From the NCBI RefSeq assembly GCF_016756595.1, contig NZ_AP023257.1, positions 806,001 through 870,000 on the forward strand: 64,000 bases of DNA, written 5' to 3'. This stretch comes from Mesorhizobium sp. L-2-11. GTDB taxonomy: Bacteria; Pseudomonadota; Alphaproteobacteria; Rhizobiales; Rhizobiaceae. The notes beneath the pieces were generated by a model, which saw only the letters and a list, made by a program, of their open reading frames with translations, searched no databases and was not told the origin of the DNA. Of this stretch, positions 48,877 through 57,751 are shown piece after piece. Position 1 is the first letter of the stretch. The number at the start of each line of letters is the position of its first letter. A program made the translations under genes and the position numbers.

Positions 48877-49416
48877 ATGGATATCCTCCGTCAGCTCGAG
48901 GCCGAACAGGCCGCCAAGATCGAAGCTAAGCGCAAGCTTCCCGAATTCCAGCCCGGCGACACCGTGCGCGTCCAGGTCCGCGTGACCGAAGGCACCCGCA
49001 CCCGTGTCCAGGCTTATGAGGGCGTCGTCATCGCCCGCGCCGGCGCCGGTTTCCAGGAGAACTTCACCGTTCGCAAGATTTCCTACGGCGAAGGCGTAGA
49101 GCGCGTGTTCCCGGTCTATTCGCCGATGGTCGAGGGCGTCGAGATCGTGCGCCGCGGCAAGGTGCGCCGCGCCAAGCTCTACTACCTGCGCGATCGCCGC
49201 GGCAAGTCGGCCCGCATTTCGGAAAACACCGGCGTGCGCGCCCGCAAGCTGAACGATGAAGAGCGCGATGCGCTGAACGCCGAAAAGGCCCGCATCGAGG
49301 CCGAGAAGGTGGCCGCCGCCCAGGCGCTGGCCGCTGAGAAGGCGGCGCAGGACGCCGCCGAGAAGAAGGCCGCCGACGAGGCCGCCAAGGCCGAGGAAGC
49401 CGCTGCCGCCGAATAA
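48877..49416 (+). CDS. rplS: 50S ribosomal protein L19 (bL19)
   Basis: Ribosomal protein at the 30S–50S interface. Residues 1–~125 match bL19: [91 protein letters not shown]. The remaining ~55 residues are an Ala/Glu/Lys helical tail typical of rhizobial L19 (179 residues rather than ~115). A strong terminator follows 26 bp after the stop. Confidence 0.96.
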   Translation: MDILRQLEAEQAAKIEAKRKLPEFQPGDTVRVQVRVTEGTRTRVQAYEGVVIARAGAGFQENFTVRKISYGEGVERVFPVYSPMVEGVEIVRRGKVRRAKLYYLRDRRGKSARISENTGVRARKLNDEERDALNAEKARIEAEKVAAAQALAAEKAAQDAAEKKAADEAAKAEEAAAAE

Positions 49417-49442
49417 GGCGCCTTCAACAACCATATTTCGGA

Positions 49443-49464
49443 AAAGGCGGCTTCGGCCGCCTTT
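49443..49464 (+). terminator. Rho-independent terminator after rplS
   Basis: AAAGGCGGC (49443–49451), loop TTCG, GCCGCCTTT (49456–49464), then CTT. A perfect 9-bp stem with a UUCG tetraloop. Confidence 0.92.
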
Positions 49465-49677
49465 CTTGCATCGCGGAACGGGTTTCGATCTTGCCGGTCC
49501 GCGTCGGTTCGTAATCGAAACGGATCGTTTCCGTAATACCTTGAAGGCATGGAGTCCATTTTCGCGCGAAGCCGCATCAGGCCGGCTTGCAAGGCGCCTG
49601 CGGAAAGCTAAAGTCGGCGCCGGATTTCCAGCAAGCCTCGACAATGTCGAGGCCGGTTCAAATTCTCGGGGTGTGCC

Positions 49678-50475
49678 ATGATCAAATCGAAACTGCTGTT
49701 GGCCGGCCTGTTGGCTCTGATTTTTGCGCCCGTCGCCGCCCTGGCGCAGGCGCTGCCCGATCTCGGCGGCAAGAAGGTGGTGGTGGTGACGGAAAATGCC
49801 TATCCGCCGCTGCAGTTCATCGACGCCAAGACCGGCAAGCAGATCGGCTGGGAATATGACGCGATGAACGAGATCGCCAAGCGGCTGAATTTCCAGGTCG
49901 AGTACCAGAACACCTCCTGGGACGCGATGATCCAGGCAGTTTCCGACAACCAGTACCAGATCGGCATGACCGGCATCACCATCAAGGACGATCGCAAGCA
50001 GAAGGTCGATTTCTCCGACCCCTATATGCGCTCGGAGCAGTTCATGCTGGTGCGCGGCGACGAGAAGCGCTTCACCGATGCCAAGACGCTCGCCGCTTTC
50101 AAGGACGGGCTGATCGGCGCGCAAGCCGGCACCACGCCGTTCTACACCGCCGTCTACAGCGTCCTCGACGGCAATGAGCAGAACCCGCGCATAAAACTGT
50201 TCGAGACGTTCGGCGCCACGGTGCAGGCGTTGAAGACCGGTGACGTCGATGTCGTTTTGACCGACGGCACTGCCGGCAAGGGCTATGTCGAGGCGTCCAA
50301 TGGCGGGCTGAAGCTGATCGGCGGACCACTCGGCACCGAGGATTTCGGCTTTATTTTTCCGAAGGGCTCGGATCTGGTGAAGCCGGTCAATGCGGCGATC
50401 GCCGCGCTGAGGGCCGACGGCACACTCGACGCGCTCAACAAGAAATGGTTCCTTGATTACAAGATGGGGCAGTAG
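49678..50475 (+). CDS. Amino-acid ABC transporter substrate-binding protein
   Basis: A 265-residue periplasmic binding protein of the SBP_bac_3 type. Signal peptide [25 protein letters not shown] (cleaved near residue 25). Then [68 protein letters not shown], with the ligand-binding Arg in a later segment. Polar amino acids are the likely ligand. The permease gene lies 242 bp downstream across a palindromic repeat; no ATPase gene is near. The 5′ gap of 261 bp after rplS shows only its terminator. Confidence 0.92.
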   Translation: MIKSKLLLAGLLALIFAPVAALAQALPDLGGKKVVVVTENAYPPLQFIDAKTGKQIGWEYDAMNEIAKRLNFQVEYQNTSWDAMIQAVSDNQYQIGMTGITIKDDRKQKVDFSDPYMRSEQFMLVRGDEKRFTDAKTLAAFKDGLIGAQAGTTPFYTAVYSVLDGNEQNPRIKLFETFGATVQALKTGDVDVVLTDGTAGKGYVEASNGGLKLIGGPLGTEDFGFIFPKGSDLVKPVNAAIAALRADGTLDALNKKWFLDYKMGQ

Positions 50476-50527
50476 TTCGTCTTGCATGACGATGGCGCGC
50501 TAGAACGCTCACCGACTTTGCTCTACG

Positions 50528-50690
50528 AGACCCCCCTCTGCCCTGCCGGGCATCTCCCCCTCACGGGGGGAGATTGGATGTCGCATCAGCTTTCGCTAAT
50601 TTTCAACCTTGCAGAATGGGCGCCGAGGTCAAAGCTGCCGATCTCCCCCCTTGAGGGGGAGATGGCCGGCAGGCCAGAGGGGGGTGCCTT
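50528..50690. repeat. Palindromic intergenic repeat inside an ABC operon
   Basis: Inverted repeat with the same arms as 30977: ACCCCCCTCTGCCCTGCCGG / CATCTCCCCCTCACGGGGGGAG on the left, and GATCTCCCCCCTTGAGGGGG / AGATGGCCGGCAGGCC / AGAGGGGGGT on the right. It lies between the binding-protein and permease genes. Confidence 0.85.
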
Positions 50691-50717
50691 GGCGCGCCGC
50701 CTTGTCAGCATCGCCTG

Positions 50718-51533
50718 ATGGCAACGCCCCTCGCCTCCACCGCCAAAACCGACTTCCCGTGGTGGCTTGCCATGGCCGCGGCGCTCGCCCTGGCAGCGGC
50801 TATCTTCATCGCGGCAAGCGACCTTTATGCCCAGGTTTTCGCGACCGTGGCCAAGGGCATCGGCATCACCGTGTTCGTCACGGTGGTGGCCTTCGCGCTG
50901 GCCTCGGCGATCGGGCTCGGCATTGCGCTGATGGGCCTGTCGGAGTCGCGCTGGCTGCGCCAGATCGCTCGCTTCTATGTCGAGATCATCCGCGGCGTGC
51001 CGATGCTGGTGCTGTTGTTCTGGATCGCCTTCGCCGGCGCGCCGGCCTTCGTCGCGGGTTGGAACGCGCTGACGGCGCCGCTTCAAAGCGCCGGCCTGCT
51101 CGGCGAGCTAATGATACGCGACGTATCGTTGCTATGGCGCGCCATCATGGCGCTGACCATCGGCTACTCGGCCTTCATCTCGGAGGTTTTTCGCGCCGGC
51201 ATCCAGGCGGTCGAGAAGGGCCAGATCGAGGCGGCGAAGGCGCTGGGGCTGACGCGCACGCAGCGTTTTCGGCTGATTGTGTTTCCGCAGGCGATCCGCA
51301 CCATCCTGCCGCCGCTCGGCAATGATTTCGTCGCCATGGTCAAGGATTCCTCGCTGGTCTCGGTGCTCGGCGTCGCCGACATCACCCAGATGGGCAAGAT
51401 CTACGCCGCCGGCTCGTTCCGCTTCTTCGAGACCTATTCGATCGTCGCCTATATCTATCTCATCCTGACGGTCGGCCTGTCGCTGGCCCTGCGGGGGCTG
51501 GAGAAACGGCTGCGCCACCAGCATGAGCAATAG
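50718..51533 (+). CDS. Amino-acid ABC transporter permease
   Basis: A 271-residue HisM/GlnP-type permease with about five helices. VFATVAKGIGITVFVTVVAFALASAIGLGIAL starts the domain. The EAA loop that docks the ATPase is VEKGQIEAAKALGLTRTQRFRLIVFPQAIRTILPPLGNDFVAMVKDSSLVSVLG. It pairs with the preceding binding protein. The cognate ATPase is missing from the neighbourhood. The methyltransferase start lies 58 bp downstream. Confidence 0.92.
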   Translation: MATPLASTAKTDFPWWLAMAAALALAAAIFIAASDLYAQVFATVAKGIGITVFVTVVAFALASAIGLGIALMGLSESRWLRQIARFYVEIIRGVPMLVLLFWIAFAGAPAFVAGWNALTAPLQSAGLLGELMIRDVSLLWRAIMALTIGYSAFISEVFRAGIQAVEKGQIEAAKALGLTRTQRFRLIVFPQAIRTILPPLGNDFVAMVKDSSLVSVLGVADITQMGKIYAAGSFRFFETYSIVAYIYLILTVGLSLALRGLEKRLRHQHEQ

Positions 51534-51591
51534 CCGGCAGGCGAGGACGGCGCTACCATTGCGGCAGATATGCCTGTGTCCGGAGAAATCA

Positions 51592-52227
51592 GTGGTCATC
51601 GACAAAGCCAATGCGGCGCTGGATGCGGTCTATACGGCCGACACGCCGGAAGCGCTTGCGCAAGCCTACGCCGCATGGGCTGCGACCTATGACAGCGAAA
51701 CGGCGTCGCTCGGCTACCTCCTGCCGTTCCTGATCGCAGCGTGGGTGGCGCGCCATGTGCCGTCAGGAGAGGGGCCGCTGCTCGACGCCGGCTGCGGCAC
51801 CGGCCTGTCGGGACCGTCGCTCAAGGCGCTGGGCTATCCGGACATCGCCGGGCTCGACCTGTCGGCTGAAATGCTAAAAATCGCCGGCAGCCGGCAGGCT
51901 TACAGCGAGCTGAAACAGGCGATGCTCGGCGGCCCGCTGCCCTGGCCGGACGGGTACTTTCGCGGCTTCTTCTCGACCGGCGTGTTTACCATCAGCCATG
52001 CACCGGCCTCCGGCCTGCATGAACTGGTGCGCATCACTGGGAAGGGCGGCCACGCCATCTTCACCGTTCGCGACCAGGTTTTTGCGAGCGGCGGGTTTCA
52101 GGCGACGTTCGACGAACTGGAGCAGGCGAAAAAATGGCGGCCGGTCGAGGAGAGCCCGTGGTTCCGCTGCTATGCGATCGCCGAGCCCGAGGCGCTGGTG
52201 AAGACATTTGTGTTCGAGGTGGTTTGA
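51592..52227 (+). CDS. Class I SAM-dependent methyltransferase
   Basis: A ~211-residue methyltransferase. Motif I is LLDAGCGTGLSG, followed by IAGLDLSAEMLKIA and a WPDGYF…FSTGVF acidic-loop region. An N-terminal AYAAWAATYDSE motif is common in small-molecule methyltransferases. The GTG at 51592 is taken because CGGAGA lies at an ideal distance; an ATG at 51523 overlaps the permease end. The substrate is unknown. Confidence 0.83.
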   Translation: MVIDKANAALDAVYTADTPEALAQAYAAWAATYDSETASLGYLLPFLIAAWVARHVPSGEGPLLDAGCGTGLSGPSLKALGYPDIAGLDLSAEMLKIAGSRQAYSELKQAMLGGPLPWPDGYFRGFFSTGVFTISHAPASGLHELVRITGKGGHAIFTVRDQVFASGGFQATFDELEQAKKWRPVEESPWFRCYAIAEPEALVKTFVFEVV

Positions 52228-52236
52228 GAGGCGGTT

Positions 52237-52482
52237 TGCAGGACTTGGGTTCCTCGCCCCCGCGTAGCGGGGGAGAGGTGGCCCGGCGAAGCCGGGACGG
52301 AGAGGGGGACGGCATCCGCGAAGCCACAGCCGGTGGGGGACAGGGCGCGAGACAGGCCATGATACGAGCCTATCAGGAGACCTTGAGACAACGAACTCCC
52401 AGAGGCGCGAAAGGCCCCTCTCCGTCCCGGCTTCGCCGGGCCACCTCTCCCCACTTCGTGGGGCGAGGAACCCAGGTTCTGC
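52237..52482. repeat. Large palindromic intergenic repeat
   Basis: The left arm (52237–52300) reads GGACTTGGGTTCCTCGCCCC…GGCCCGGCGAAGCCGGGACGG. The right arm (52415–52482) is its complement: CCGTCCCGGCTTCGCCGGGC…GGGGCGAGGAACCCAGGTTC. Between them lie ~115 bp. This repeat type has its own arms, distinct from the 30977 type. It occupies half of the 498-bp gap before leuC. Confidence 0.85.
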
Positions 52483-52532
52483 GAAGGCTGAGCCATTGGA
52501 CGAGCCAATTGCCGAAAAGCCAAAACATTGAT

Positions 52533-52661
52533 ATGAGCCACGCCATGGAACAGCTTTTTGGCGATCCGGCTTACAAGGGTTTCGTGCTGCAGGACAGAAA
52601 ACGCCTGCCGTCGCGATTCTCGGCGCGCGTTTCCGGCGCTCTGACCAGCCGACTTCGCTAG
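52533..52661 (+). CDS. Possible small basic peptide upstream of leuC
   Basis: A 42-codon frame ([42 protein letters not shown]) between a palindromic repeat and leuC. It shows no ribosome site and no family I recognise. It is listed because the peptide has a plausible composition, but it may be spurious. A leader-peptide role for leuC is not supported, since it has no leucine run. Confidence 0.22.
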   Translation: MSHAMEQLFGDPAYKGFVLQDRKRLPSRFSARVSGALTSRLR

Positions 52662-52725
52662 GCCGCGTTCGCCGGCTAGCCGGCGTTTGTCCCCTTCCCA
52701 TTTTCATATCGACGGATTTACGCAC

Positions 52726-54135
52726 ATGAGCGCACCGCGCACCCTCTACGACAAGATATTCGACGACCATGTCGTCGACCGCCAGGACGACGGCACCTGC
52801 CTGCTCTATGTCGACCGTCACCTCGTCCACGAAGTGACCAGCCCACAGGCCTTTGAAGGCCTGCGCATGACCGGCAGAAAGGTCCGACATCCGGAAAAGA
52901 CGCTGGCCGTCGTCGACCACAATGTACCGACCTCGCCCGAGCGCAAGTTCGGCATCAAGAATGAGGAAAGCCGCATCCAGGTCGAGGCACTGGCCAAGAA
53001 CGCCAAGGATTTTGGCGTCGAATACTATTCCGAGAAGGATATCCGCCAGGGCATCGTCCACATCATCGGTCCGGAGCAGGGCTTTACGCTGCCTGGCATG
53101 ACCATTGTCTGCGGCGACAGCCACACCTCGACGCACGGTGCTTTCGGCGCGTTGGCGCATGGCATCGGCACTTCGGAAGTCGAGCATGTGTTGGCCACGC
53201 AGACGCTGATCCAGCGCAAGGCCAGGAACATGCTGGTGCGCGTCGACGGCGTGCTGCCGGAAGGCGTCACCGCCAAGGACATCATCTTGGCGATCATCGG
53301 CGAGATCGGCACTGCCGGCGGCACCGGCTACGTCATCGAATATGCCGGCGAGGCGATCCGTGCGCTGTCCATGGAAGGCCGCATGACTATCTGTAACATG
53401 TCGATCGAGGGCGGCGCCCGGGCCGGCCTGATCGCACCTGACGAAACCACCTTTGCCTATGTCAAGGACAAGCCGCGCGCGCCGAAGGGCGAGGCGTGGG
53501 ACGCAGCACTTGCCTACTGGAAGACGCTGCAATCCGACGAGGGCGCGCATTTCGACAAGGTGGTCGTGCTCGACGCGGCGAAACTGCCGCCGATCGTCTC
53601 CTGGGGTTCCTCGCCCGAGGACGTCGTCTCGGTCCAGGGCATCGTGCCGAACCCCGACGATATCGCCGACGAGAACAAGCGTACGTCCAAGCAGCGCGCG
53701 CTCGACTATATGGGCCTGACCCCAGGCACCAAGATCACCGACATCGCGCTCGACCGCGTCTTTATCGGCTCCTGTACCAACGGCCGCATCGAGGATCTGC
53801 GCGCCGTCGCAAAGGTTGTCGAAGGCAAGAAAGTCAGCCCTCATGTCGATGCGATGATCGTTCCGGGCTCCGGCCTAGTTAAGGAGCAGGCGGAGGCCGA
53901 AGGTCTCGACAAGATCTTTGTCGCCGCCGGTTTCGACTGGCGCGAGCCGGGCTGCTCGATGTGCCTTGCCATGAACGACGACCGGCTGAAGCCGCATGAG
54001 CGCTGCGCCTCGACCTCGAACCGCAATTTCGAGGGCCGTCAGGGTTTTAAGGGCCGCACCCATCTGGTGTCGCCGGCGATGGCGGCGGCGGCGGCGATCG
54101 CCGGCCATTTCGTCGACATCCGCGAGTGGAAATAG
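52726..54135 (+). CDS. leuC: 3-isopropylmalate dehydratase large subunit
   Basis: Isomerises 2- to 3-isopropylmalate in leucine synthesis using a 4Fe-4S cluster. The 469 residues have cluster ligands Cys350 ([11 protein letters not shown]), Cys410 and Cys413 (PGCSMCLAM), with [32 protein letters not shown] upstream. The start at 52726 ([11 protein letters not shown]) is standard. leuD and leuB are not adjacent in this window. The rplS–…–leuC order matches other rhizobia. Confidence 0.97.
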   Translation: MSAPRTLYDKIFDDHVVDRQDDGTCLLYVDRHLVHEVTSPQAFEGLRMTGRKVRHPEKTLAVVDHNVPTSPERKFGIKNEESRIQVEALAKNAKDFGVEYYSEKDIRQGIVHIIGPEQGFTLPGMTIVCGDSHTSTHGAFGALAHGIGTSEVEHVLATQTLIQRKARNMLVRVDGVLPEGVTAKDIILAIIGEIGTAGGTGYVIEYAGEAIRALSMEGRMTICNMSIEGGARAGLIAPDETTFAYVKDKPRAPKGEAWDAALAYWKTLQSDEGAHFDKVVVLDAAKLPPIVSWGSSPEDVVSVQGIVPNPDDIADENKRTSKQRALDYMGLTPGTKITDIALDRVFIGSCTNGRIEDLRAVAKVVEGKKVSPHVDAMIVPGSGLVKEQAEAEGLDKIFVAAGFDWREPGCSMCLAMNDDRLKPHERCASTSNRNFEGRQGFKGRTHLVSPAMAAAAAIAGHFVDIREWK

Positions 54136-54206
54136 TTCAGGGCTGCCACAGTCCGTATATGAGTGCATGCCAGGCCCGAGCCGCGACGCGATTCGGGCCG
54201 TTTCTT

Positions 54207-54518
54207 TCAGCCGGGGCGCCTGACGAATTCGTGGAATTGCTCACGGCGGCCGGGTTGATCCTTTGCCACAACGAGCGCCAGCTGGCGTTCGTCGAAAAGC
54301 TTGAACCATTCGTCCCATTCGACCAGTTCGTAGCCACCGGCGTTGGCCGGGCGTTCGGCCTGGTCCTGGTCCTGATAGGCATGCTGGCCGAAAACCAGCC
54401 TCAGCATGGCTTGCGTGCCTGTTTCGGGCGATACATCGACGATTGCCGGAAATCCGGCACGTGACGCGGCCCAAGAGCGAATTGCCTCGTGGTCGGTCAG
54501 CATGATTGTATCGGCCAT
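54207..54518 (-). CDS. Small conserved hypothetical protein
   Basis: A 103-residue acidic protein: MADTIMLTDHEAIRSWAASRAGFPAIVDVSPETGTQAMLRLVFGQHAY, ending YELVEWDEWFKLFDERQLALVVAKDQP. It follows the TtDHexIrxWAexRgGxPA…W.eff..Fde..La pattern of small proteins sometimes mislabelled as glucan branching enzymes. The biochemical role is unknown. It sits upstream of the debranching-type enzyme on the same strand (238-bp gap, no features seen). Confidence 0.65.
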   Translation of the reverse strand: MADTIMLTDHEAIRSWAASRAGFPAIVDVSPETGTQAMLRLVFGQHAYQDQDQAERPANAGGYELVEWDEWFKLFDERQLALVVAKDQPGRREQFHEFVRRPG

Positions 54519-54756
54519 GAAAGCGTCTCCATCGATTGCTGCTGGAAAACGCCGATCGCGGTTTCAAGTTCCGTGCAGCTTCATGGGCGACGTCGCGCAT
54601 ATTCGATCCGCTTAACCGCTTGTTTGGGCTTCCGCTCTAAGGTCTCCCTGACGCAAGCGTGGCGCACGGTCCTTTGGACACCGGTCTGCTGATAGGGCTG
54701 CTTAACCCGACGAGCCCGAAAGGTTTGCCGGGCCGGGCGGTGATCGTAATGCCATT

Positions 54757-57126
54757 TCAATGGCCTGGTGCCAGACTCATGAGGATGTCCTTGGCGCGCT
54801 CGCTATAGCTTGCCGTAAGCGACCAGGGGCTGGGTTGGCGAACCACGTGCAGCCAGCCACGTTTTTCCAGCACCTTGTAATCGCTGCTTCCATTCGATTT
54901 GCGAAAAAATCGGATGGTGACGATCGCATTTGCGACACGGAGATCCGAGGTCGTGATCTCGGGCAGCCAGGCCGGCAGATGAGGATCGACGAACAGCATC
55001 CGGAGCGGCGCGAAGGGCTGCAGGCCCAGCAGCGCCTGAAGGAGCGTATAGACGGTGGTCGTCGACCACGCCTGCGGCGAATTGGCGGCCGGATAGACCG
55101 CTGGAAATGGATGATCCTGATCGCGCTGGTGCCCGGCAATACACTCCGGCAAGCGAAAAAAGTCGAAAAGCGCAGCGGTTTCGAACTGCGAACGGCATAC
55201 CCGCTCGACATAATCATGGCACCCATATCGATAAGCACCAATGGCGAACGGACCGTGCTCGACGGGCCAGACGGTGCCACGGTGATAGGAGTAGGGATTG
55301 AAAGCCGGATGTTGTGACGAAAGGGTTCGCACGCCCCAGCCGGTGAACATGTCTTCGGCAAACAGCCGCTTCAACGTGCGCGGCACCAGTGCCGTGTCGG
55401 CGATGCCGGTTGCGACGCAGTGCAGGGCGTTGGAGCCGATCGAGCTGACTTGGCGTCTATCGGGGTCGAGCGCCATCGCGAAGAAACCCTCGCTCTCCAT
55501 CCAGAAGGCTTCGCTGAACCGCTTCTTGAGTTCCTTCGCGCTTTCGTACAGGTACTTTGCTTCGTCTCCGCGATCGAACCACCATAAGACCTCGGCGAGA
55601 TTCATTTTGGCGGCGTAGACAATTCCCTGCTCCTCGCAGGTCGCGATTGGCTTCCGCACTTGGGAGCCATCTTCGTAGACGATTGCGTCGCTCGAGTCCT
55701 TCCAGGCTTGGTTCTCGAGCCCGAGTTCGGAACGCGTTTTGTATTCGCAGAAGCCATCCTTGTCGTGATCGCAGAACGCATCCAGCCATTTGAGAGCCGC
55801 AATCGCAGGGTCGACGTATGGGCGTACGAGATTCTTGTCGCCTGTCCAGTGCCATAGCTGCGCCGCCACGAAAGGATAGAAGCCGGAGGTCGTGATCGAT
55901 CCGTAGTACCGTGCTTTGGGCGTGTAGTTGAGACTGGCGAGCGGGCCGGTATGGGCTTCATGCAGCATGCGGCCCGGCTGTTCGTCGCGCCAGTCGTTGA
56001 TCTCTTTCCCCTGCAATCCGGCGAGCACGGGCAAGGTTCCGCGCATGATATCGGTCGTAACCGGCGCAGCCTCCCAGGCAACTGTGAGCGTATCGCGGCC
56101 GAACAGCGCGATATAGACCGGCAGCCCCGCTGCCGTCGTCCATGCTCGCTCCGCGCAATCGAGATCGTACAGGCGCAACGCGTCCAAATCCCGCTTGGCC
56201 TGCTCGAGCGCTCCGATCACCACATTCGCCAGTGTCGTGCTTTCGGGGCTGGAAAAACGCGGCGCATCGCTCAGAAAACGTTGCGTGCGGCGATCATAGT
56301 CATTGGCCTGCGGCGAAAAGGACCGGCACCGATAGCTCGAAAGGAGATCCCGACCTTCCATCACTGGAATGATATCGATGCAGCAATGCCAGCGCTCATG
56401 AGGAGCAAGGCCGACATCGAAGGCGATGCGCCCGTTCCTGTATCGGGGCGGCATGGTGGCGTTCGAGAAGCGGAGCCTGACACCTCGCCGGATTGACGCA
56501 GTCCCCTTCTCATTTTGATGATCATAGCCATGGCGCGCGTGATATTCGAAGATCAACTCGGAAAGCTCTTCACCTTCCATCCACTTGCAGGTCTGCCGGC
56601 CGCTCTGTCGGCGGTTACCGTGCGTTTCGTCCTGGTCGGCGAAATCGGCGTCCAGATCAAGCTCGAGCATGAACTGGACTTTTTCCTGTGTGAAATTCAC
56701 CAGATCGACATCCTCGTGCAGGCCCTCGCCGACATAGCGCGACAGGCGCAGCTCGATGGACTCCTGCGCAATCTCGGAAATGGTCGGGCGCCGCTTGGCC
56801 GCCTTCGGAACCGGAGCGATGTAGTAGCCAAGCCAGGAGTGCTGAGCCACGTTAGAAACCGAGACAGGGTACGGCGGACGGCCGTTGATCAGATAACGGT
56901 AGCGAGAAAGGAGCCGTGTCTGGTGGACAAACAGGCCTTGATCGGAACCGTTGTCGAAAAAACCGTCGCGTCCGGTCGCCAGAACTGTTCGGCCTTTGCT
57001 CACATAGATCGTTTCCGGCCGTACCCGCAGGCGGACCAGGCTGTGGTCGGGCGATTCAGCAGGCATACCGTTTGGCTCCGCACGCTGCATGTAGCGCCCG
57101 CTCGGCTTGAGAAACATCAACTTCAA
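54757..57126 (-). CDS. Glycogen-debranching-type glycoside hydrolase (amylo-alpha-1,6-glucosidase family)
   Basis: A 789-residue protein. The N-terminal bis-domain (PETIYVSKGRTVLATGRDGFFDNGSDQGLFVHQTRLLSRYRYLINGR) is that of GDE_N_bis. The (alpha/alpha)6 barrel contains GLPVYIALFGRDTLTVAWEA, DGFCEYKTRSELGLENQAWKDSSDAI and WGVRTLSSQHPAFNPYSYHRGTVWPVEHG, where the acidic residues act in catalysis. It probably trims alpha-glucans. The codon use is slightly less GC-biased than the core genes. The first methionine is uncertain; residue 13 or 21 could also serve. It is divergent from a membrane protein (98-bp gap). Confidence 0.88.
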   Translation of the reverse strand: MKLMFLKPSGRYMQRAEPNGMPAESPDHSLVRLRVRPETIYVSKGRTVLATGRDGFFDNGSDQGLFVHQTRLLSRYRYLINGRPPYPVSVSNVAQHSWLGYYIAPVPKAAKRRPTISEIAQESIELRLSRYVGEGLHEDVDLVNFTQEKVQFMLELDLDADFADQDETHGNRRQSGRQTCKWMEGEELSELIFEYHARHGYDHQNEKGTASIRRGVRLRFSNATMPPRYRNGRIAFDVGLAPHERWHCCIDIIPVMEGRDLLSSYRCRSFSPQANDYDRRTQRFLSDAPRFSSPESTTLANVVIGALEQAKRDLDALRLYDLDCAERAWTTAAGLPVYIALFGRDTLTVAWEAAPVTTDIMRGTLPVLAGLQGKEINDWRDEQPGRMLHEAHTGPLASLNYTPKARYYGSITTSGFYPFVAAQLWHWTGDKNLVRPYVDPAIAALKWLDAFCDHDKDGFCEYKTRSELGLENQAWKDSSDAIVYEDGSQVRKPIATCEEQGIVYAAKMNLAEVLWWFDRGDEAKYLYESAKELKKRFSEAFWMESEGFFAMALDPDRRQVSSIGSNALHCVATGIADTALVPRTLKRLFAEDMFTGWGVRTLSSQHPAFNPYSYHRGTVWPVEHGPFAIGAYRYGCHDYVERVCRSQFETAALFDFFRLPECIAGHQRDQDHPFPAVYPAANSPQAWSTTTVYTLLQALLGLQPFAPLRMLFVDPHLPAWLPEITTSDLRVANAIVTIRFFRKSNGSSDYKVLEKRGWLHVVRQPSPWSLTASYSERAKDILMSLAPGH

Positions 57127-57224
57127 TCAAATCCCCGTGAATTGTAGCGGACATCCGGAACCGCCGACGCGTTCCCGGCATTGATTTTACGGAGGAATCT
57201 GCGTCCAGAACAGGGAGCAGGGTT

Positions 57225-57749
57225 ATGGCTTACCGTGATTACATCCATACGCCGGTGACGCCGCGCGACATCCGCTGGGGACTGCAGCAGGGGGCCGTTG
57301 CAGGTATCGTTGCAGGCATCGTCTTTGCGGCGTTCGAAATGGCGGCGAGTGCGTTCATGATGGGGGCGGAAGCGTTCTTCATGCCGCTGCGCATGATCGG
57401 CGCCATCGCGCTTGGACCGGAAGCTCTCGATCCCGGCTACCCGCTCCTGACGGCCGGCATCGCCGGGGTGATCGTGCATTTAATCCTGGCCATCGCCTAT
57501 GGGATCGTGTTCGGGGAGATTGCCGCAATGCTGCGCGGGCAAGCCACCTTCATTGTTGTCGGCAGCATCTTTGGCCTCGCCTTGTGGCTGGTCAATTTCT
57601 ATGTGATCGCGCCAATCGCATTCCCTTGGTTCCTGCAAGCAAGCCCGGTCGTGCAGTTCATTGCCCACACATTCTTCTTCGGTACCGTCCTCGGCTGGTA
57701 CCTGTGGAAGTCGCACGAGAGAAGCGGGCTCGAAGGACCGGCGGTTTAG
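57225..57749 (+). CDS. Conserved hypothetical membrane protein
   Basis: A 174-residue protein with about four helices (residues 21–45, 75–100, 108–128, 140–160). I recognise no family. MAYRDYIHTPVTPRDIRWGLQQGAVAGIVAGIVFAAFEM begins it. The ATG is at 57225 with GGGAGCAGGG upstream. It is followed within 2 bp by the probable TTG start of the SDR gene, so they likely form a pair. Confidence 0.72.
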   Translation: MAYRDYIHTPVTPRDIRWGLQQGAVAGIVAGIVFAAFEMAASAFMMGAEAFFMPLRMIGAIALGPEALDPGYPLLTAGIAGVIVHLILAIAYGIVFGEIAAMLRGQATFIVVGSIFGLALWLVNFYVIAPIAFPWFLQASPVVQFIAHTFFFGTVLGWYLWKSHERSGLEGPAV

Positions 57750-57751
57750 CC

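Noticed and set aside
48553..50487. 644-codon minus-strand frame across rplS and the binding-protein gene
   Set aside because: Antisense to two well-identified genes and without domain features.
52726..54135. leuC as part of a leucine attenuation system with a leader peptide
   Set aside because: The upstream 42-codon frame has no leucine cluster and no terminator/antiterminator pair was found.
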